DNA from: Rickettsiaceae bacterium
Lineage (GTDB): Bacteria > Pseudomonadota > Alphaproteobacteria > Rickettsiales > Rickettsiaceae
Direction: 5' to 3'
DNA: 32,063 bases
NCBI GenBank assembly: GCA_013214485.1
Contig: JABSSF010000007.1
Coordinates: 1,562 to 33,624, forward strand
The notes beneath the pieces are model-generated. The model had not been told where the DNA came from, made no database searches, and saw only the letters and a list, made by a program, of their open reading frames with translations. Shown piece after piece: positions 21,186 to 31,358 of the stretch. Numbering within the stretch: position 1 is the first letter of the stretch; every line of letters starts with the position of its first letter. A program made the position numbers and the translations under genes.

Positions 21186-23417
21186 TCATGAATTTACTAC
21201 TTCTTCATAATTTCCCATAATATCAACAATTAACTCTAATTTCTTTGAACCATCATCACCATCATTCACAGGAACTACTTTATAAAGCACTATGCTTCCT
21301 TTATAAGCAGGATAATGTGTTGTATTATTAGGTTCAATATTTTCCATTAACTTATTTACTATATTATATTGTTTATTTATATATTCACTTTTATCTTTAT
21401 AATATTCATCTTTAACATCATCTAATATTGATTTCGTTACTTTTATATATTCAAATACATTAATTGCTGTTTGCTGTTTTCCATTTTTTAATAAAAACGG
21501 TATTAGATCCAAATAAGTTTTTAACTCATTATATTTGTAAATCGTAGAATTATAAGTTTCAGTTGATGCTATAAATGACTTGTCTATTTTATCAAATAAT
21601 TTCCAATCCTTTGTTTCACGTAGTTTTTTAGCATAATAAGCGCCTTGTTGATTATATGTAGTAGCTAACATCATTTCCCAATTCTCAATATGTTTGTTTG
21701 CATTACATAATGCTATTGACTCATCAAATTTTTCCTGTTGATTTAATTTTTTTACAGTTGACTTTAACTCGTCTAAATTATTTATTGAATTTTTATCATT
21801 AACAATATTATAACTTTTTATATTTTGGTTATTATCGCATTTATCCATTTCTTGTTTAAACAGTTTTTGTATTTCTACATCGGATAATTTGTTGTTTTTT
21901 GTTTTAATACCCAAAATCGAAATAACATCGCATAATTTATTAGATACACTCATAGCTAAAATAGCATTGTTTTTTATGTGTTCATTATAAGTTGTATTCT
22001 TAATCTTTAGGTCTTGTTCAATTTGATTCTTTGTTGACTCAAGCAATGAAACAAGCTCTTTTGCTATTTCAAGTTCATTCCTATTGATTGCTGAAACAGC
22101 AATCTCATATATAGATACTAAATGACTAATTTTGTAAATTACAAAATCATACAGTCCAAATGCTATATTAAATGATTCATTCATTTTTTTAAAATATGTA
22201 AAATATAGTAATGGATTCGTTCTTACCTGATCACTCGGGTTTTTTATATAATCAGCAAAATGATGTCCTAAATGATGATATATAGTAGCAGAAAATCTTA
22301 CACAATTATTAATATCTTCTGTTGTGCCATATTTTTTTGCTTTATTAAGATTTATTTCAATTTCATCTAAAGCATCATCAAACTTTTTTTCTTCAATTAG
22401 TTTTTTTATATTTGTGGTTAATTCCTCTATATTTAACTTATTAGTTTTTATTGGTTTCGCTTTGTTGTATTTTATTGTGAGCAATTCTTTAAATAACTTC
22501 TTACAGTCTGATGTTATACATTGATCGGTTGGAAGATCGTCAATGTATTTACAGGCTATTTTTATCAATTTAAGTGCTTTAGTAAGATCACTATTTTTAC
22601 AAATATTACTTAATGAATATAATTTTTTTATAAAATCGATACGATTTTGTACATTACCAGTAATTTTATATTCTTCTATAAATTTATCATAAGCACTTTC
22701 ATATTTTTCTGTTTGAGCCAATTTCAAGCCCCAATTACATAAAGATTTAGCTTTAACATTTTTTATAAATATTTCATAAATTGAATTATGGGCTTGTGTT
22801 ATTTCTAAACTATCTATTATTTTTATTATTTCTTCATAATTATCCTTTTCAATTAGCTTTTCTAGAAATTCTTCTAGTGTCTTTATCACTAATGCTATTG
22901 AATTTTGCTCTATAACTGCAGATTTTAAAATTATTTTTATTGTTTCTATTACATTAGCTTTAGCCTGTTTTAGTATTCTAGTATCATTTAAAGAAGGACA
23001 CTTAACGTAACAATACCAACGTAATTGTAATGATTCAGAATACTTATCCTGGCCTGGTTCTTCTTTTTGACTACATTTATTAGCCTCTATTGTTAACCCA
23101 TCTAAAGTATTTATTATTCTATTTTCAATAAACTTTTCTCTTTTTTTAAGATCTACATTAACTGGAAACTCATCAAAAGCTTCTAAATATACATTTAAAG
23201 CGTTTTTGTAACCTTCTATAGTTCCTAGATTAAAATGATTATCACCTGTCTGTAATTTTGAGTCTATATTTGATAATATCTTTAGTGTTTCAGGGGAATA
23301 ATTATCAGTAGTTTGAATTGGTTTATCAGTTTTTTTTATCTTGTTCTTATGATGATGTTTATTATGTGTATGTTTATTATATTTATTTTTATGTTTACTT
23401 TTACGCTTCTTAGGCAT
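21186..23417 (-). CDS. Hypothetical 743-aa helical-repeat (TPR-like) protein with Lys/His-rich N-terminus
   Basis: Single long intact ORF; N-term MPKKRKSKHKNKYNKHTHNKHHHKNKIKK; repeated helical motifs such as LEKLIEKDNYEEIIKIIDSL / IKKLIEEKKFDDALDEIEINL / VKKLNQQEKFDESIALCNAN. Confidence 0.8.
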   Translation of the reverse strand: MPKKRKSKHKNKYNKHTHNKHHHKNKIKKTDKPIQTTDNYSPETLKILSNIDSKLQTGDNHFNLGTIEGYKNALNVYLEAFDEFPVNVDLKKREKFIENRIINTLDGLTIEANKCSQKEEPGQDKYSESLQLRWYCYVKCPSLNDTRILKQAKANVIETIKIILKSAVIEQNSIALVIKTLEEFLEKLIEKDNYEEIIKIIDSLEITQAHNSIYEIFIKNVKAKSLCNWGLKLAQTEKYESAYDKFIEEYKITGNVQNRIDFIKKLYSLSNICKNSDLTKALKLIKIACKYIDDLPTDQCITSDCKKLFKELLTIKYNKAKPIKTNKLNIEELTTNIKKLIEEKKFDDALDEIEINLNKAKKYGTTEDINNCVRFSATIYHHLGHHFADYIKNPSDQVRTNPLLYFTYFKKMNESFNIAFGLYDFVIYKISHLVSIYEIAVSAINRNELEIAKELVSLLESTKNQIEQDLKIKNTTYNEHIKNNAILAMSVSNKLCDVISILGIKTKNNKLSDVEIQKLFKQEMDKCDNNQNIKSYNIVNDKNSINNLDELKSTVKKLNQQEKFDESIALCNANKHIENWEMMLATTYNQQGAYYAKKLRETKDWKLFDKIDKSFIASTETYNSTIYKYNELKTYLDLIPFLLKNGKQQTAINVFEYIKVTKSILDDVKDEYYKDKSEYINKQYNIVNKLMENIEPNNTTHYPAYKGSIVLYKVVPVNDGDDGSKKLELIVDIMGNYEEVVNS

Positions 23418-23603
23418 AATTTCCTCCAGTTATTTGTATAGTTAGTAGTTATGTATGATATCCTTAAAGGCAATATAAACAACTTAATAAAAAATTTCTA
23501 GTAGAAATATTGATGGATTTACTTAGTTCAGCAAAAAATTATGGTATTATATAGATTATTTAGTTATACTTCCCTTTATTTTTAAAGTATTTTTAAGGAG
23601 AAT

Positions 23604-24908
23604 TTGGTGTTACTATCAAAATATTTTCTACCAGTATTAAAAGATAAACCAGCTGAAGCACAAATAGTTTCGCATTCATTGATGCTTAGAAGCGCTATGA
23701 TCAGGCAACATGCTGCTGGAATTTATAATTGGTTACCTCTTGGTCTAAAAGTACTAAAAAATATTGAAGAAATAGTCCGTCTAAATATGGATGCTGCTGG
23801 TTTTACTGAAATTTTAATGCCTTGTGTCCAATCTTCAGAATTATGGAAAGAATCAAAACGTTATGATAGCTACGGTCAGGAAATGCTGCGTTTTAAAGAT
23901 CGTCATGAACATGAATTGCTTTTTGGCCCTACTAATGAAGAAGTTATTACTGATATTGCTAGGCATTCTATACAATCATATCGTGAATTGCCAAAAATAT
24001 TATATCAAATACAATGGAAATTTCGTGATGAAATTAGACCTAGATTCGGTGTTATGCGTGGTCGGGAATTTTTAATGAAAGACGCCTACTCTATTGATAT
24101 TGATAAAGCAAGTGCTCTGAAAACTTATGACCATATTTTAATTACTTATATGAGGACTTTTAAAGATCTTGGTCTAAAAGCTTTGCCATTAAAGGCTGAT
24201 ACTGGAGAAATTGGTGGTGATTTAAGTCATGAATTTCATGTCCTTGCAGATACTGGTGAAAGTACTTTATATTATGATAAAAAATTTGATATTATTGCTG
24301 AGAATTTACCTGATGAAATTGCTTCTATCAAAGAAATATATGCAGTTACAGAAGAAAAATATGATGCTAGCACGTGCCCTATTGCTGAAAAAGATTTAGC
24401 CGTTCGTAAAGGTATCGAGGTAGGTCATATATTTAATTTTGGTGATAAATATTCTAAAATAATGAATGCAGTAGTTGATAATGGCAAGGGACAATTAGCA
24501 CCATATCAAATGGGTTCTTATGGTATGGGTATTTCAAGAATTGCTGCGGCTATTATCGAGGTTAATCATGATGATAAAGGCATTATCTGGCCGATTAGTG
24601 TTGCTCCTTTTAAAGTAGTTGTTATCAATCTTAATGTTAAAGATGAATTATGTAACAATGTTGCAAGAGCCATTTATAATCAATTTTGTCAGCTTAAGAT
24701 TGATGTGTTATATGATGATACGAGTGAAAGACCAGGTAGTAAATTTGCTACTAACGATTTAATAGGTACTCCTTGGCAAATTATCGTTGGACCAAAAAAA
24801 GTAAAGGACAAAATAGTTGAATTAAAACATCGCGGAAGTGGTGAAGTAGAAGAAGTTGCCCCCGATATAGCCGTGAAAGAAGTAATTGGTAGTTTAAATG
24901 TTAAGTAA
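23604..24908 (+). CDS. proS: Prolyl-tRNA synthetase, short alphaproteobacterial form
   Basis: 434 aa; [67 protein letters not shown] 23604 or GTG 23607 start. Confidence 0.96.
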   Translation: MVLLSKYFLPVLKDKPAEAQIVSHSLMLRSAMIRQHAAGIYNWLPLGLKVLKNIEEIVRLNMDAAGFTEILMPCVQSSELWKESKRYDSYGQEMLRFKDRHEHELLFGPTNEEVITDIARHSIQSYRELPKILYQIQWKFRDEIRPRFGVMRGREFLMKDAYSIDIDKASALKTYDHILITYMRTFKDLGLKALPLKADTGEIGGDLSHEFHVLADTGESTLYYDKKFDIIAENLPDEIASIKEIYAVTEEKYDASTCPIAEKDLAVRKGIEVGHIFNFGDKYSKIMNAVVDNGKGQLAPYQMGSYGMGISRIAAAIIEVNHDDKGIIWPISVAPFKVVVINLNVKDELCNNVARAIYNQFCQLKIDVLYDDTSERPGSKFATNDLIGTPWQIIVGPKKVKDKIVELKHRGSGEVEEVAPDIAVKEVIGSLNVK

Positions 24909-26148
24909 ATTTGCTTTAATAATTTCATCTCGTTATTTTAGAGCTAAGAAAAATGAAAAATTTGTTTCGATTATTTCTGGTATTTCCTTGATAGGTATTA
25001 CTATCGGTGTTGCTGCATTAATTATCGTGATGTCAGTAATGAATGGGTTTCACATTGAATTTACTAAAAATATTATCGGTCTTAATGGTGATATAATAAT
25101 TTCTCCTTATGGTAAAATTATTAAAAACTCCAAAGAATTAGAGCAAAAATTAAATAATTATGATTTCGTTAAAAACAAAACTACAATTGCCGTTGGCCAA
25201 GCTTTAGCTCTTGGCAGACGAGCTAATAGTGGAGTTTTAATAAAAGGAATTGATATTACTGGCTTGAAACATAAAGAACAAATTTTAGATAATGTCATTG
25301 ATGGTTCTTTTAGTAATTATGTTGATAATGATGTTGTGGCAATAGGCTCTGGAGTCGCTAAAAATTTAGGTCTTACCGTTGGCTCTACAATAAAAATGAT
25401 TGCTCCTAACCTAATTTCTACAATGTTTGGTAGTATGCCACGAACAAAGGAATTTACCATAGTTGCAGTATTTCAAAGTGGTATGTATGATTATGACGCA
25501 GCTACAGTGCTAATGCCACTTAAAGCAGCACAGAAATTTTTATCTTTGGATGATGGTATTAATTTGATAGAGCTTAATATTGATAATAGTGATTTAGCTA
25601 CAATACAAGCTAAGGTATTACATCAGGATTTAGTTGAAAATCACGCGGTAAAAATAGCTAGTTGGATGCAATATCATGGTCAATTCTTAAAGGCTTTGGA
25701 AGTTGAAAGAACGGCAATGTTTACTATACTTTCACTAATTATATTAGTAGCTGCTTTTAATATTATTTCTAGTTTATTTATGCTTGTTAAAGATAAAACC
25801 AAAGATATAGCAATTCTTAGAACTATTGGAGCTTCCACCAGGCAAATTATGGCTATTTTTATGATTAATGGCATGATTATTGGAATTATCGGCACAAGTC
25901 TTGGTGTGGCTTTAGGACTGATTATTGCTAAAAATATTGAAAATATTCGTATATTTTTACAAAATATTTCTGGTACAGCTATTTTTGATCCAGCAATTTA
26001 CTTTTTATATAATTTGCCATCAGTAGTTCAGATAGAGGATGCAATAACGATCACCGCCCTATCCATTATTTTATGTTTCCTAGCTACTATTTACCCAGCT
26101 TATAGGGCTGCTAAACTAAATCCAGTTGAGGCAATGCGTTATGAGTGA
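24898..26148 (+). CDS. lolC: Lipoprotein-releasing system permease, LolC/LolE (LolF) family
   Basis: 416 aa; [30 protein letters not shown], FtsX-type TMs, [25 protein letters not shown]. Confidence 0.93.
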   Translation: MLSKFALIISSRYFRAKKNEKFVSIISGISLIGITIGVAALIIVMSVMNGFHIEFTKNIIGLNGDIIISPYGKIIKNSKELEQKLNNYDFVKNKTTIAVGQALALGRRANSGVLIKGIDITGLKHKEQILDNVIDGSFSNYVDNDVVAIGSGVAKNLGLTVGSTIKMIAPNLISTMFGSMPRTKEFTIVAVFQSGMYDYDAATVLMPLKAAQKFLSLDDGINLIELNIDNSDLATIQAKVLHQDLVENHAVKIASWMQYHGQFLKALEVERTAMFTILSLIILVAAFNIISSLFMLVKDKTKDIAILRTIGASTRQIMAIFMINGMIIGIIGTSLGVALGLIIAKNIENIRIFLQNISGTAIFDPAIYFLYNLPSVVQIEDAITITALSIILCFLATIYPAYRAAKLNPVEAMRYE

Positions 26149-26848
26149 GAATAAAGCTATATGTAAAGACAAAGAATATGTACTTAAGCTAAACAATATT
26201 TGTAAGGATTATTATCAAGGACGTTCAGTTATTGAAGTATTAAAAGATGTGAATTTAACAGTACAAGCTGGAGAAATTATTGCCATTGTTGGTGCATCTG
26301 GTAGTGGTAAGTCAACCTTATTACATATTGCAGGACTGCTTGATAAAGCTGATAGTGGCAATATCAGTATTGCTGGAGTTCTTGATAGTAAAATCACTAG
26401 TTATAAACATGCTCATGCTATTCGTTTGCAAAATATAGGTTTTGTATATCAATATCATCATTTATTACCAGATTTTACCGCCAGAGAAAATGTCTTAATG
26501 CCAATGTTAATTCAAGGCTGTAATATCAAGGAAATGACCGAAAAGGCTGATCATTTATTGGAGGAATTAGGATTAGGTAAAAGGCTTTATAACTTACCTG
26601 GAGAACTATCTGGTGGTGAGCAACAACGAGTAGCAATAGCAAGAGCGATGATTAATCAACCAAAAATTATCTTAGCTGACGAGCCAACAGGAAATTTAGA
26701 CCCTGCTACTGCTGAAGAAGTATTCAAGATGTTTTTAAAGATGGCTAAAGAGCATGGTTCTGCTATTGTAATGGTTACGCATAATATGGAACTTGCCAGC
26801 AGAACCGAAAAACAATATAAGCTGGATTATTCTTTACAAGAATTGTAA
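26141..26848 (+). CDS. lolD: Lipoprotein-releasing system ATP-binding protein LolD
   Basis: Walker A GASGSGKST, LSGGEQQRVAIARA, LADEPTGNLD; start taken at ATG 26141, overlapping the end of lolC. Confidence 0.94.
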   Translation: MSENKAICKDKEYVLKLNNICKDYYQGRSVIEVLKDVNLTVQAGEIIAIVGASGSGKSTLLHIAGLLDKADSGNISIAGVLDSKITSYKHAHAIRLQNIGFVYQYHHLLPDFTARENVLMPMLIQGCNIKEMTEKADHLLEELGLGKRLYNLPGELSGGEQQRVAIARAMINQPKIILADEPTGNLDPATAEEVFKMFLKMAKEHGSAIVMVTHNMELASRTEKQYKLDYSLQEL

Positions 26849-26868
26849 TAACATTTATAAAATTTAGC

Positions 26869-26917
26869 TTGACATAGAATAAATAATTATGTATTTATCT
26901 TTAACTTATACATAATT
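26869..26917 (+). promoter_or_regulatory. Possible sigma70 promoter (TTGACA-N17-TATTTA) overlapping a 9-bp inverted repeat (aattatgta/tacataatt)
   Basis: TTGACA 26869-26874, TATTTA 26892-26897; inverted repeat 26885-26893 / 26909-26917, followed by a short T run. Confidence 0.4.
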
Positions 26918-26940
26918 GTTTTTTATTAAAAGATTAATAA

Positions 26941-27478
26941 ATGAAAAGAGTTTTTTCTTCGATATTATCTATATTATTATTTTTATTTCTTACAAGTTGC
27001 GGTCGTGATTTATCAGATGCGACTTATTCACAAAATTCTACATTGAATATTGTACTTAAAGGTAAAGTGTTATCACAAAGAGAAGTAACTGTAAAAGAAT
27101 ATGACAAATTAAGCGATAATTCAGTTGGTATTGTATCTGGTGCTATTGGTGGTACAGCGATAGCTGCTAGCTCAAGTAATAATCCAGCTATGATAGTTGG
27201 CGGAGCAGTAGTCGGAGGGTTAACTGGAGCAGTTGTTCAATCTGTACTTGGTACTAATAAAGGTATAGAATATATAGTTCAGGTAGATACTTCTATTTAA
27301 AAAATGATTACTACGAAGGTAGTAGTTTTATTAGAAATGCTTTAAATTCAGTACGTACAACAGGAATTGTTACCATTGTACAAGCTAAAAGAAGTAAAAA
27401 TTCTGCAAAAATAGTAAATGGTCAGAAAGTATTAATAATTCTATCTGAAAAAAGAGCAAGGTTAATTCCTGCTAAATG
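26941..27478 (+). pseudogene. Frameshifted glycine-zipper 2TM outer-membrane lipoprotein (SlyB/Pcp-like)
   Basis: Lipobox-like FLTSC; GIVSGAIGGTAIAASSSNNPAMIVGGAVVGGLTGAVV...GIEYIVQVDTSI, stop at 27298-27300; another frame from 27303 continues KNDYYEGSSFIRNALNSVRTTGIVTIVQAKRSKNSAKIVNGQKVLIILSEKRARLIPAK to a TGA at 27476-27478. Confidence 0.7.
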
Positions 27479-28438
27479 AATAACAATTTTAAAAAAGCAA
27501 AATCTGCTTGCACTAAGTATACTTATTATAGAGCTTCCCCAAATTATAAAAAAACTTTATTAGAGGCTAAAACAGCTGTATTATTACCTCCTAGGAAGCT
27601 TGCAAAAATAACTTTAATATTTAATAGGTTTTATAATGTAATTCCACTCTCCTTTAAATGACTCATTTATAATGTTAATTGTATCAAATTCTTCATCAGT
27701 TATTTTTGCAAGCTTCCTATTGTTGAAGTGAAATCTCTTGATACATTTGGTAAAGCAACTAAAAAGTATAATTATGAAGATCATCTTGAAAAAACTATAG
27801 TTGAAGTACTAATTCCAAAATTAAAGAAAAAAGGATTAAATTTAGAATTCTTATCTAGAAGAAAAATTGGAGAAAATCAATTATCTAGAGCAATATTAGA
27901 TATTAAGAGTAGTTATAGAAATGTGATAAAAGAATTATATCCAGGAAAGCCTTGGAAAGAAGATAAAGCATTATTTATTAAGCATAAATTAAGAGGTACA
28001 ACTCCTATTTATGATACATTAAATACTGATTTAGTGGTTATCTTAGATTTTGATGTACAAAGCAAAACCTCTGGAGCCATGACTAGAGATGTTACTTTAG
28101 CGGTTTTAAGTGAAATTTTAATAGGAGTACGCTCTAATATAGAACCTGCAGAAATTTTTACAATGAGAATAGCTATTGTACACGCTCCTACTGGCAGGGT
28201 ATTGTGGGCGCATAATATTTATTAACAATCTGATGTAATTTCAACTACTGTAAATAGTTTTTCAGATGCAGATAAGGTAAATAAGAAAACTCTTAATGCT
28301 ATATTTGATTCAGCTTTTGAAGACCTCCCTACTATTAGAGTAAGAAAACCTATTTTGAACAACCCAGAAACTCAGCAAAATCAGCAAGAAATAGAAGATA
28401 ATAAACAGACTACTAAAGAGGAGAAAACAAAAAAATAA
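27476..28438 (+). pseudogene. Putative lipoprotein gene interrupted by an in-phase palindromic element and two in-frame stops
   Basis: ORFs 27476-27661 and 27728-28225 share a frame, separated by TGA (27659-27661); after TAA (28223-28225) the same frame continues 70 codons to TAA 28436-28438. Confidence 0.7.
27593..27718. repeat. 126-bp palindromic element (Rickettsia palindromic element-like) within a coding frame
   Basis: Perfect 20-bp inverted ends aggaagcttgcaaaaataac (27593-27612) and gttatttttgcaagcttcct (27699-27718); exactly 42 codons, starting on a codon boundary. Confidence 0.85.
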
Positions 28439-28482
28439 TAATATTGTAATTTTTTGTAACTGGGTTTGCGAGTTTCACAATA

Positions 28483-28589
28483 AAAACCCGTTGTAACGAA
28501 CTGACTTAATGTCGGCTCGGATGTTCAGTTGATTTTATTACATATTTTTTCTCTAGATTGCCACGAGTGCAAGCACTCTCGCAATGATG
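28483..28589. repeat. Second, more degenerate copy of the 21068-21171 dispersed repeat
   Basis: Shares aaaacccgt, ttgatt(t/a)tattacatatttttt, ctct(a/g)gattgcc and gcaatga; contains a gagtgcaagcactc mini-hairpin. Confidence 0.65.
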
Positions 28590-28690
28590 GTATCAGTTTG
28601 TTTAAGTCTTACACCCCGTAACCACCTAAATTAATTTCGTAGGGATACATTAACTCAGGATGGCGAATTTTTGTCCTAAACAGACACACA

Positions 28691-30076
28691 TTAATCACGA
28701 ATTGATTTACTTGAATAAAGGATTATTTTTCCAATTAAAAAAACAACTAAATTAACCATAGTACCGACAAATACGCCTTTAAATGATAATTCATTAGCAT
28801 AAAATTGTTCCCATATTACAAATGATATTGCTCCAGATAAACAACTAATTATCATCATCCTCCTAGCTATTGTAATATCAAAAAGAGCAAAGACTAAAGG
28901 TACTATAATAATTGGAGCCCAGAACCCTGAAATAAAAATTACTAAATCGACTACTACAGTGAATTTAAGAGCAATAATAATTGCAAAACTACCAATTAAT
29001 ATATTAGAAATCCTAGCAATTTTTAGCATTTTTTGCTGATCTTTTATCTTAAATATAGGATCTAAAAAATCCTTTACTAAAGTCACTGAAGTTACATTTA
29101 AATCTGAATCCGCTGTGGACATTACTGCTGCTAGAAAACCAACTACCACAAAACCTTGAATGCCTGTTGGGATGATACTATCAATTAATATTGGTAGTGC
29201 TAAGCTTGATTTTTGTTCTGGAAATAAAATATAAGCTATTAAGCCATTTATTGTTATAAAGACTAGAAAAATAGCATAAATCACTGATTTTATATAAATA
29301 GCTTTACTTGTTTCCTTAGCATTTTTATTAATAAGTACCCTCTGTATAAAGGGTGGGAATAAATTCATTACCATAAAAGCGAGTGTAGCTGCTATAGTAG
29401 TGGTTACTAAGTCATCATTGTTATAAAAAGAAAATTTTTCTTTAGGTACTGAATTGATAAAATTATCAATTCCAATTTGATGAATACCAAAAATAGTAAC
29501 AACTGGAATAGCAATAATTATGGCAAAAAATTGTAATTGGTTGGTAAATAATACTGAACGAAACCCCCCTATTGTAGTATAAATGATCACTATACCATAA
29601 CTAAGCACTACTCCCTTTACATAATCTATTTGCAGTATATATTCAAAAATCCTACCACTAACACTAATTTGAGCTGCAACTAAGCCAACAGATACCACGA
29701 TTGCTGCAAAGCCAGCAATATATCTACCAGCTGAACCATAATATACTGACATAATATCACCAACTGATTCTGCACTGTAATGTTTGATAATTCTTGGAAT
29801 GATATAAGCCGCTATTAATAAATCAATAGGTATGGCAAAAAATAAGCCATAACTATAGGCAATATTACCTAGAAAAGCTTTCTCTGATATGCCAAAGGTA
29901 GTACCACCTCCTATGGAAGATGCAAAAATAGTTGCAATTATAATTAACTTGCTAGTATTTGTATTGCTAGTAAACTTAGCAAAAGATTTAAACTTTGTGT
30001 TATCTACTTTGCTGTAATATATACCAGTTAGTAGTAATATCAACAAATAACTAGTTACTATAAAAATATCAATCAC
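28691..30076 (-). CDS. Sodium:solute symporter family transporter (PutP-like)
   Basis: 461 aa polytopic; ATIFASSIGGGTTFGISEKAF, GGFRSVLFTNQLQFF, VVGFLAAVMSTADSDLN. Confidence 0.87.
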   Translation of the reverse strand: MIDIFIVTSYLLILLLTGIYYSKVDNTKFKSFAKFTSNTNTSKLIIIATIFASSIGGGTTFGISEKAFLGNIAYSYGLFFAIPIDLLIAAYIIPRIIKHYSAESVGDIMSVYYGSAGRYIAGFAAIVVSVGLVAAQISVSGRIFEYILQIDYVKGVVLSYGIVIIYTTIGGFRSVLFTNQLQFFAIIIAIPVVTIFGIHQIGIDNFINSVPKEKFSFYNNDDLVTTTIAATLAFMVMNLFPPFIQRVLINKNAKETSKAIYIKSVIYAIFLVFITINGLIAYILFPEQKSSLALPILIDSIIPTGIQGFVVVGFLAAVMSTADSDLNVTSVTLVKDFLDPIFKIKDQQKMLKIARISNILIGSFAIIIALKFTVVVDLVIFISGFWAPIIIVPLVFALFDITIARRMMIISCLSGAISFVIWEQFYANELSFKGVFVGTMVNLVVFLIGKIILYSSKSIRD

Positions 30077-31355
30077 TTAAATTAGAACTTCTTTTTTTGT
30101 TATGTTGCTTTAGAAATAATAACAATAGTAAGGACGGAATGGTAGCAATTATTGTAATAAAGAAAAAACTTTTCCAGCCAGCATGTGCTACTATATAACC
30201 AGAAATTGCAGGTAGCACAGATCTTGATAACCCCATAATTGAAGAAAAGAAAGAATATTGCGTTGCCCTGAATCTTCCCTGACAAAGATATGCTATATAT
30301 GCTATATAAGCTGCCATGCTCATTCCACCAGTAATACTTTCAAAACCAATGACAACATATAATAAATATAAATTCTTACCATATATATCTTGTACGATAA
30401 ATAAAGTATGAGCAGCAGCATGTAGAATGGCAAAAATAAGAAGGCCTTGGAATATATCTCTTTTTTTCATAATATGTCCTGCAAGCAATCCCCCTACTAT
30501 AGCCATTATAGACCCTAATAATTTACCACCAGTAGCAATCTCATGATCGCTATAACCATGATGAATTAAAAACGGGTTAATCATCACGTAAATACAATGA
30601 TCTGGCAATCGATATAAAATTAAAAAAGCTATAATTAATAAGATAAGCAATACTCCACCTATCGGTTTTAAAATATTCATTACTAAACTTTTTATCCTGC
30701 TAATTAAATTTCTTCGACTTCTTGTTTTAATTAATAATTCATTATTAGAATTATTAATTATTAAAGTTGATTTTAAATTTTTTGTTATAAAAATCAATAA
30801 TATAGAAAATATGATTGTGATTATACTATATAATTGATAAACTTTATTCCAGCCAATATCGCTAGATAAGGATATTCCACCATAACCAGAAATTACCATT
30901 CCCAGTCTATAACCCAGTGAATATACTCCTGAAACTGCTCCTTGTAGGTCTCGATCTACCATTTCAATTCTTAATGCCCCAAGTACTGAATCAGTAGCTG
31001 AGGCAAAAAAAGAAATGATTATTCCAAGACAAGCAAAATAATAAATATTATTTATTGGGTTTATTTTACTAATAGCATATAGGGTAATAGTTAGCATGAT
31101 TTGTAATGAGATAATCCAAGCTAAGCGTTTATTAAAATATTTACCAATAATTGGTACTGTTTTAAGATCGAATACTGGTGCCCAGATGAAATTTATTGCA
31201 TAAGGCAAAGTTATTACAGAAAAAAGACCAATGGTTCTAATATCAATATTTTCTCTACTTAACCAATAATTTAAACTATTACCACTAAATAATAGTGTAA
31301 AGCCACTAATAAATCCTAAGAAGCAAATAATAGCATATTTTTTTTTAGTGATCAT
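30069..31355 (-). CDS. AmpG-like MFS permease
   Basis: 428 aa, ~12 TM; FSGNSLNYWLSRENIDIRTIGLFSVITLPYAINFIWAPVFD, GALRIEMVDRDLQGAVSGVYSLGYRLGMVISG. Confidence 0.87.
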   Translation of the reverse strand: MITKKKYAIICFLGFISGFTLLFSGNSLNYWLSRENIDIRTIGLFSVITLPYAINFIWAPVFDLKTVPIIGKYFNKRLAWIISLQIMLTITLYAISKINPINNIYYFACLGIIISFFASATDSVLGALRIEMVDRDLQGAVSGVYSLGYRLGMVISGYGGISLSSDIGWNKVYQLYSIITIIFSILLIFITKNLKSTLIINNSNNELLIKTRSRRNLISRIKSLVMNILKPIGGVLLILLIIAFLILYRLPDHCIYVMINPFLIHHGYSDHEIATGGKLLGSIMAIVGGLLAGHIMKKRDIFQGLLIFAILHAAAHTLFIVQDIYGKNLYLLYVVIGFESITGGMSMAAYIAYIAYLCQGRFRATQYSFFSSIMGLSRSVLPAISGYIVAHAGWKSFFFITIIATIPSLLLLLFLKQHNKKRSSNLSD

Positions 31356-31358
31356 AAA

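Noticed and set aside
27298-27306. Programmed ribosomal frameshifting at ATTTAAAAAATG
   Set aside because: The zero-frame codons do not form X_XXY_YYZ before the stop, and slippage in the A run would not bypass the TAA; indel or sequencing error is simpler
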